A DNA stretch of 6,740 nt, taken from positions 1 to 6,740 of the forward strand of contig DATFWO010000160.1 in NCBI GenBank assembly GCA_035259205.1. Direction: 5' to 3'. Positions 6,432 through 6,740 of the stretch are shown here, piece by piece; position 1 is the first letter of the stretch; the number at the start of each line of letters is the position of its first letter. Position numbers and translations under genes: made by a program. The notes under the pieces were generated by a model that was given only the letters and a program-made list of their open reading frames with translations, did no database searches and had not been told where the DNA came from. The DNA is from SG8-41 sp035259205 (GTDB lineage: Bacteria; Pseudomonadota; Gammaproteobacteria; Burkholderiales; SG8-41).

Positions 6432-6564
6432 ATTCCACAACGATCCGACGTGTATGAAGGTTGACAGTGTCATGGATCAACAACTTGCTGTGGTCGCGGT
6501 CTGCATACGCCCCACATCTGGGGCACTAAAAGCCGACGTTTACGATGTCGACATCTAGTTAGGC
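6422..6564 (+). other. attI: attI-like recombination site with core GTTAGGC
   Basis: The core site GTTAGGC (6558-6564) matches the integron consensus GTTRRRY and lies 137 bases from the intI start on the correct side and in the correct orientation. Upstream are a perfect 12-bp palindrome GATGTCGACATC (6544-6555), a hairpin GCCCCA-CATC-TGGGGC (6509-6524), a short dyad TGACA-G-TGTCA (6462-6472), and a spaced direct repeat CCGACGTgTAtGA/CCGACGTtTAcGA (6445-6457 and 6533-6545, 11 of 13 matching). These may be integrase-binding elements comparable to the DR1/DR2 and L boxes of attI1. The left limit is set only by the intI start. The cassette would begin at the T after the first G of the core. Confidence 0.7.
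6472..6558 (+). CDS. Possible 28-codon leader ORF inside attI
   Basis: The ATG at 6472 opens a frame MDQQLAVVAVCIRPTSGA... of 28 residues, ending in TAG at 6556-6558, whose G is the first base of the core site. GAAGG (6456-6460) lies 11 bases upstream as a weak, rather distant ribosome site. It falls downstream of the predicted cassette transcription start. The layout matches ORF-11 of attI1, a short ORF that ends in the core site and helps translation of first cassettes that lack their own ribosome site. The first cassette gene here also lacks one. The peptide has no recognised family; chance remains quite possible for an ORF this short. Confidence 0.3.
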   Translation: MDQQLAVVAVCIRPTSGALKADVYDVDI

Positions 6565-6595
6565 GGCTGCATCAGACAGTTCATCCCATCCGTTA

Positions 6596-6740
6596 ATGGC
6601 CAAGGGAAGCGAGACGTGGCTCGAAGCGTCGGATGTGATTCCGATGTTTCCCACACTGGTGTGGAAGATCCAGCTGACGAACACATTGCGCGACGAAATT
6701 AACGCCAAGGTAGTGTCGACTCTGGAGCGATTGAAAAGCG
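6596..6740 (+). CDS. First cassette gene, 5' part: putative 2OG-Fe(II) oxygenase
   Basis: Open from ATG 6596 to the window edge (48 codons). It begins MAKGSETWLEASDVIPM, then FPTLVWKIQL, then DEINAKVVSTLERLKS. The FPT-V-W segment near the start, followed by a helix with xLNA/xINAK-like residues, resembles the N-terminus of the TIGR02466 / PF13759 family of putative 2-oxoglutarate-Fe(II) oxygenases. The iron ligands (HxD...H) would lie beyond the window, so the activity cannot be verified. This frame has a stop at 6560-6562 and no other start codon, so ATG 6596 is the only start. There is no Shine-Dalgarno. By my count the piece is about 54% GC, visibly lower than mfd, which suits an acquired cassette. 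It lies 31 bases after the core site. Confidence 0.55.
   Translation, partial: MAKGSETWLEASDVIPMFPTLVWKIQLTNTLRDEINAKVVSTLERLKS

Noticed and set aside
6452..6467. LexA box in front of intI
   Set aside because: CTGT-N8-ATAC on the minus strand misses two of four bases of the right half-site (ACAG).
6201..6473. 90-codon minus-strand ORF as an intact small gene
   Set aside because: It only joins one wrong frame with a piece (GPEVEAFLTH) of the broken integrase; homology switches frame inside it.

Overview
The window looks like a chromosomal segment of a GC-rich Betaproteobacterium, probably Burkholderiales-like. This rests on a Bug-type solute-binding protein (a family greatly expanded in that group), a proteobacterial Mfd, and a steady high-GC codon pattern. 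The lineage is inferred from protein style, not from a database match.

Layout. Positions 1-275 are a leader with inverted repeats and a possible promoter/operator. Positions 276-2332 hold a probable two-gene operon: an NAD-type isocitrate/isopropylmalate dehydrogenase-family enzyme, then a periplasmic Bug (tripartite tricarboxylate transport) binding protein 17 bases downstream. They plausibly capture and oxidise the same kind of hydroxy-acid, but the substrate cannot be read from the sequence. After an 83-base gap with a clear -10 box comes mfd (2416-5931), the transcription-repair coupling factor, complete with all its helicase motifs. An unusual heptamer-repeat tract is inserted in frame into one of its linkers.

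The last 800 bases differ in character. Positions 5932-6069 carry three short periodic repeat patterns. On the minus strand at 6421-6070 lies the wreck of an integron integrase (intI): its N-terminal and C-terminal ends are readable, but it has an amber stop, a 2-base frameshift and a deletion of roughly 230 codons that removed most of the catalytic domain. Beyond its 5' end are the other parts of an integron in the expected order and orientation: a strong outward promoter (TGGACA-N17-TCTAAT) at the start of intI, an attI-like region ending in the core site GTTAGGC (6558-6564), a 28-codon ORF inside attI that ends at the core site (comparable to ORF-11 of class 1 integrons), and the 5' end of a first cassette gene. 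That gene resembles the N-terminus of the 2OG-Fe(II) oxygenase family TIGR02466/PF13759 and runs off the window.

The best reading is a fossil chromosomal integron beside mfd: the recombinase is dead, but the promoter and recombination site still appear able to express a fixed first cassette.
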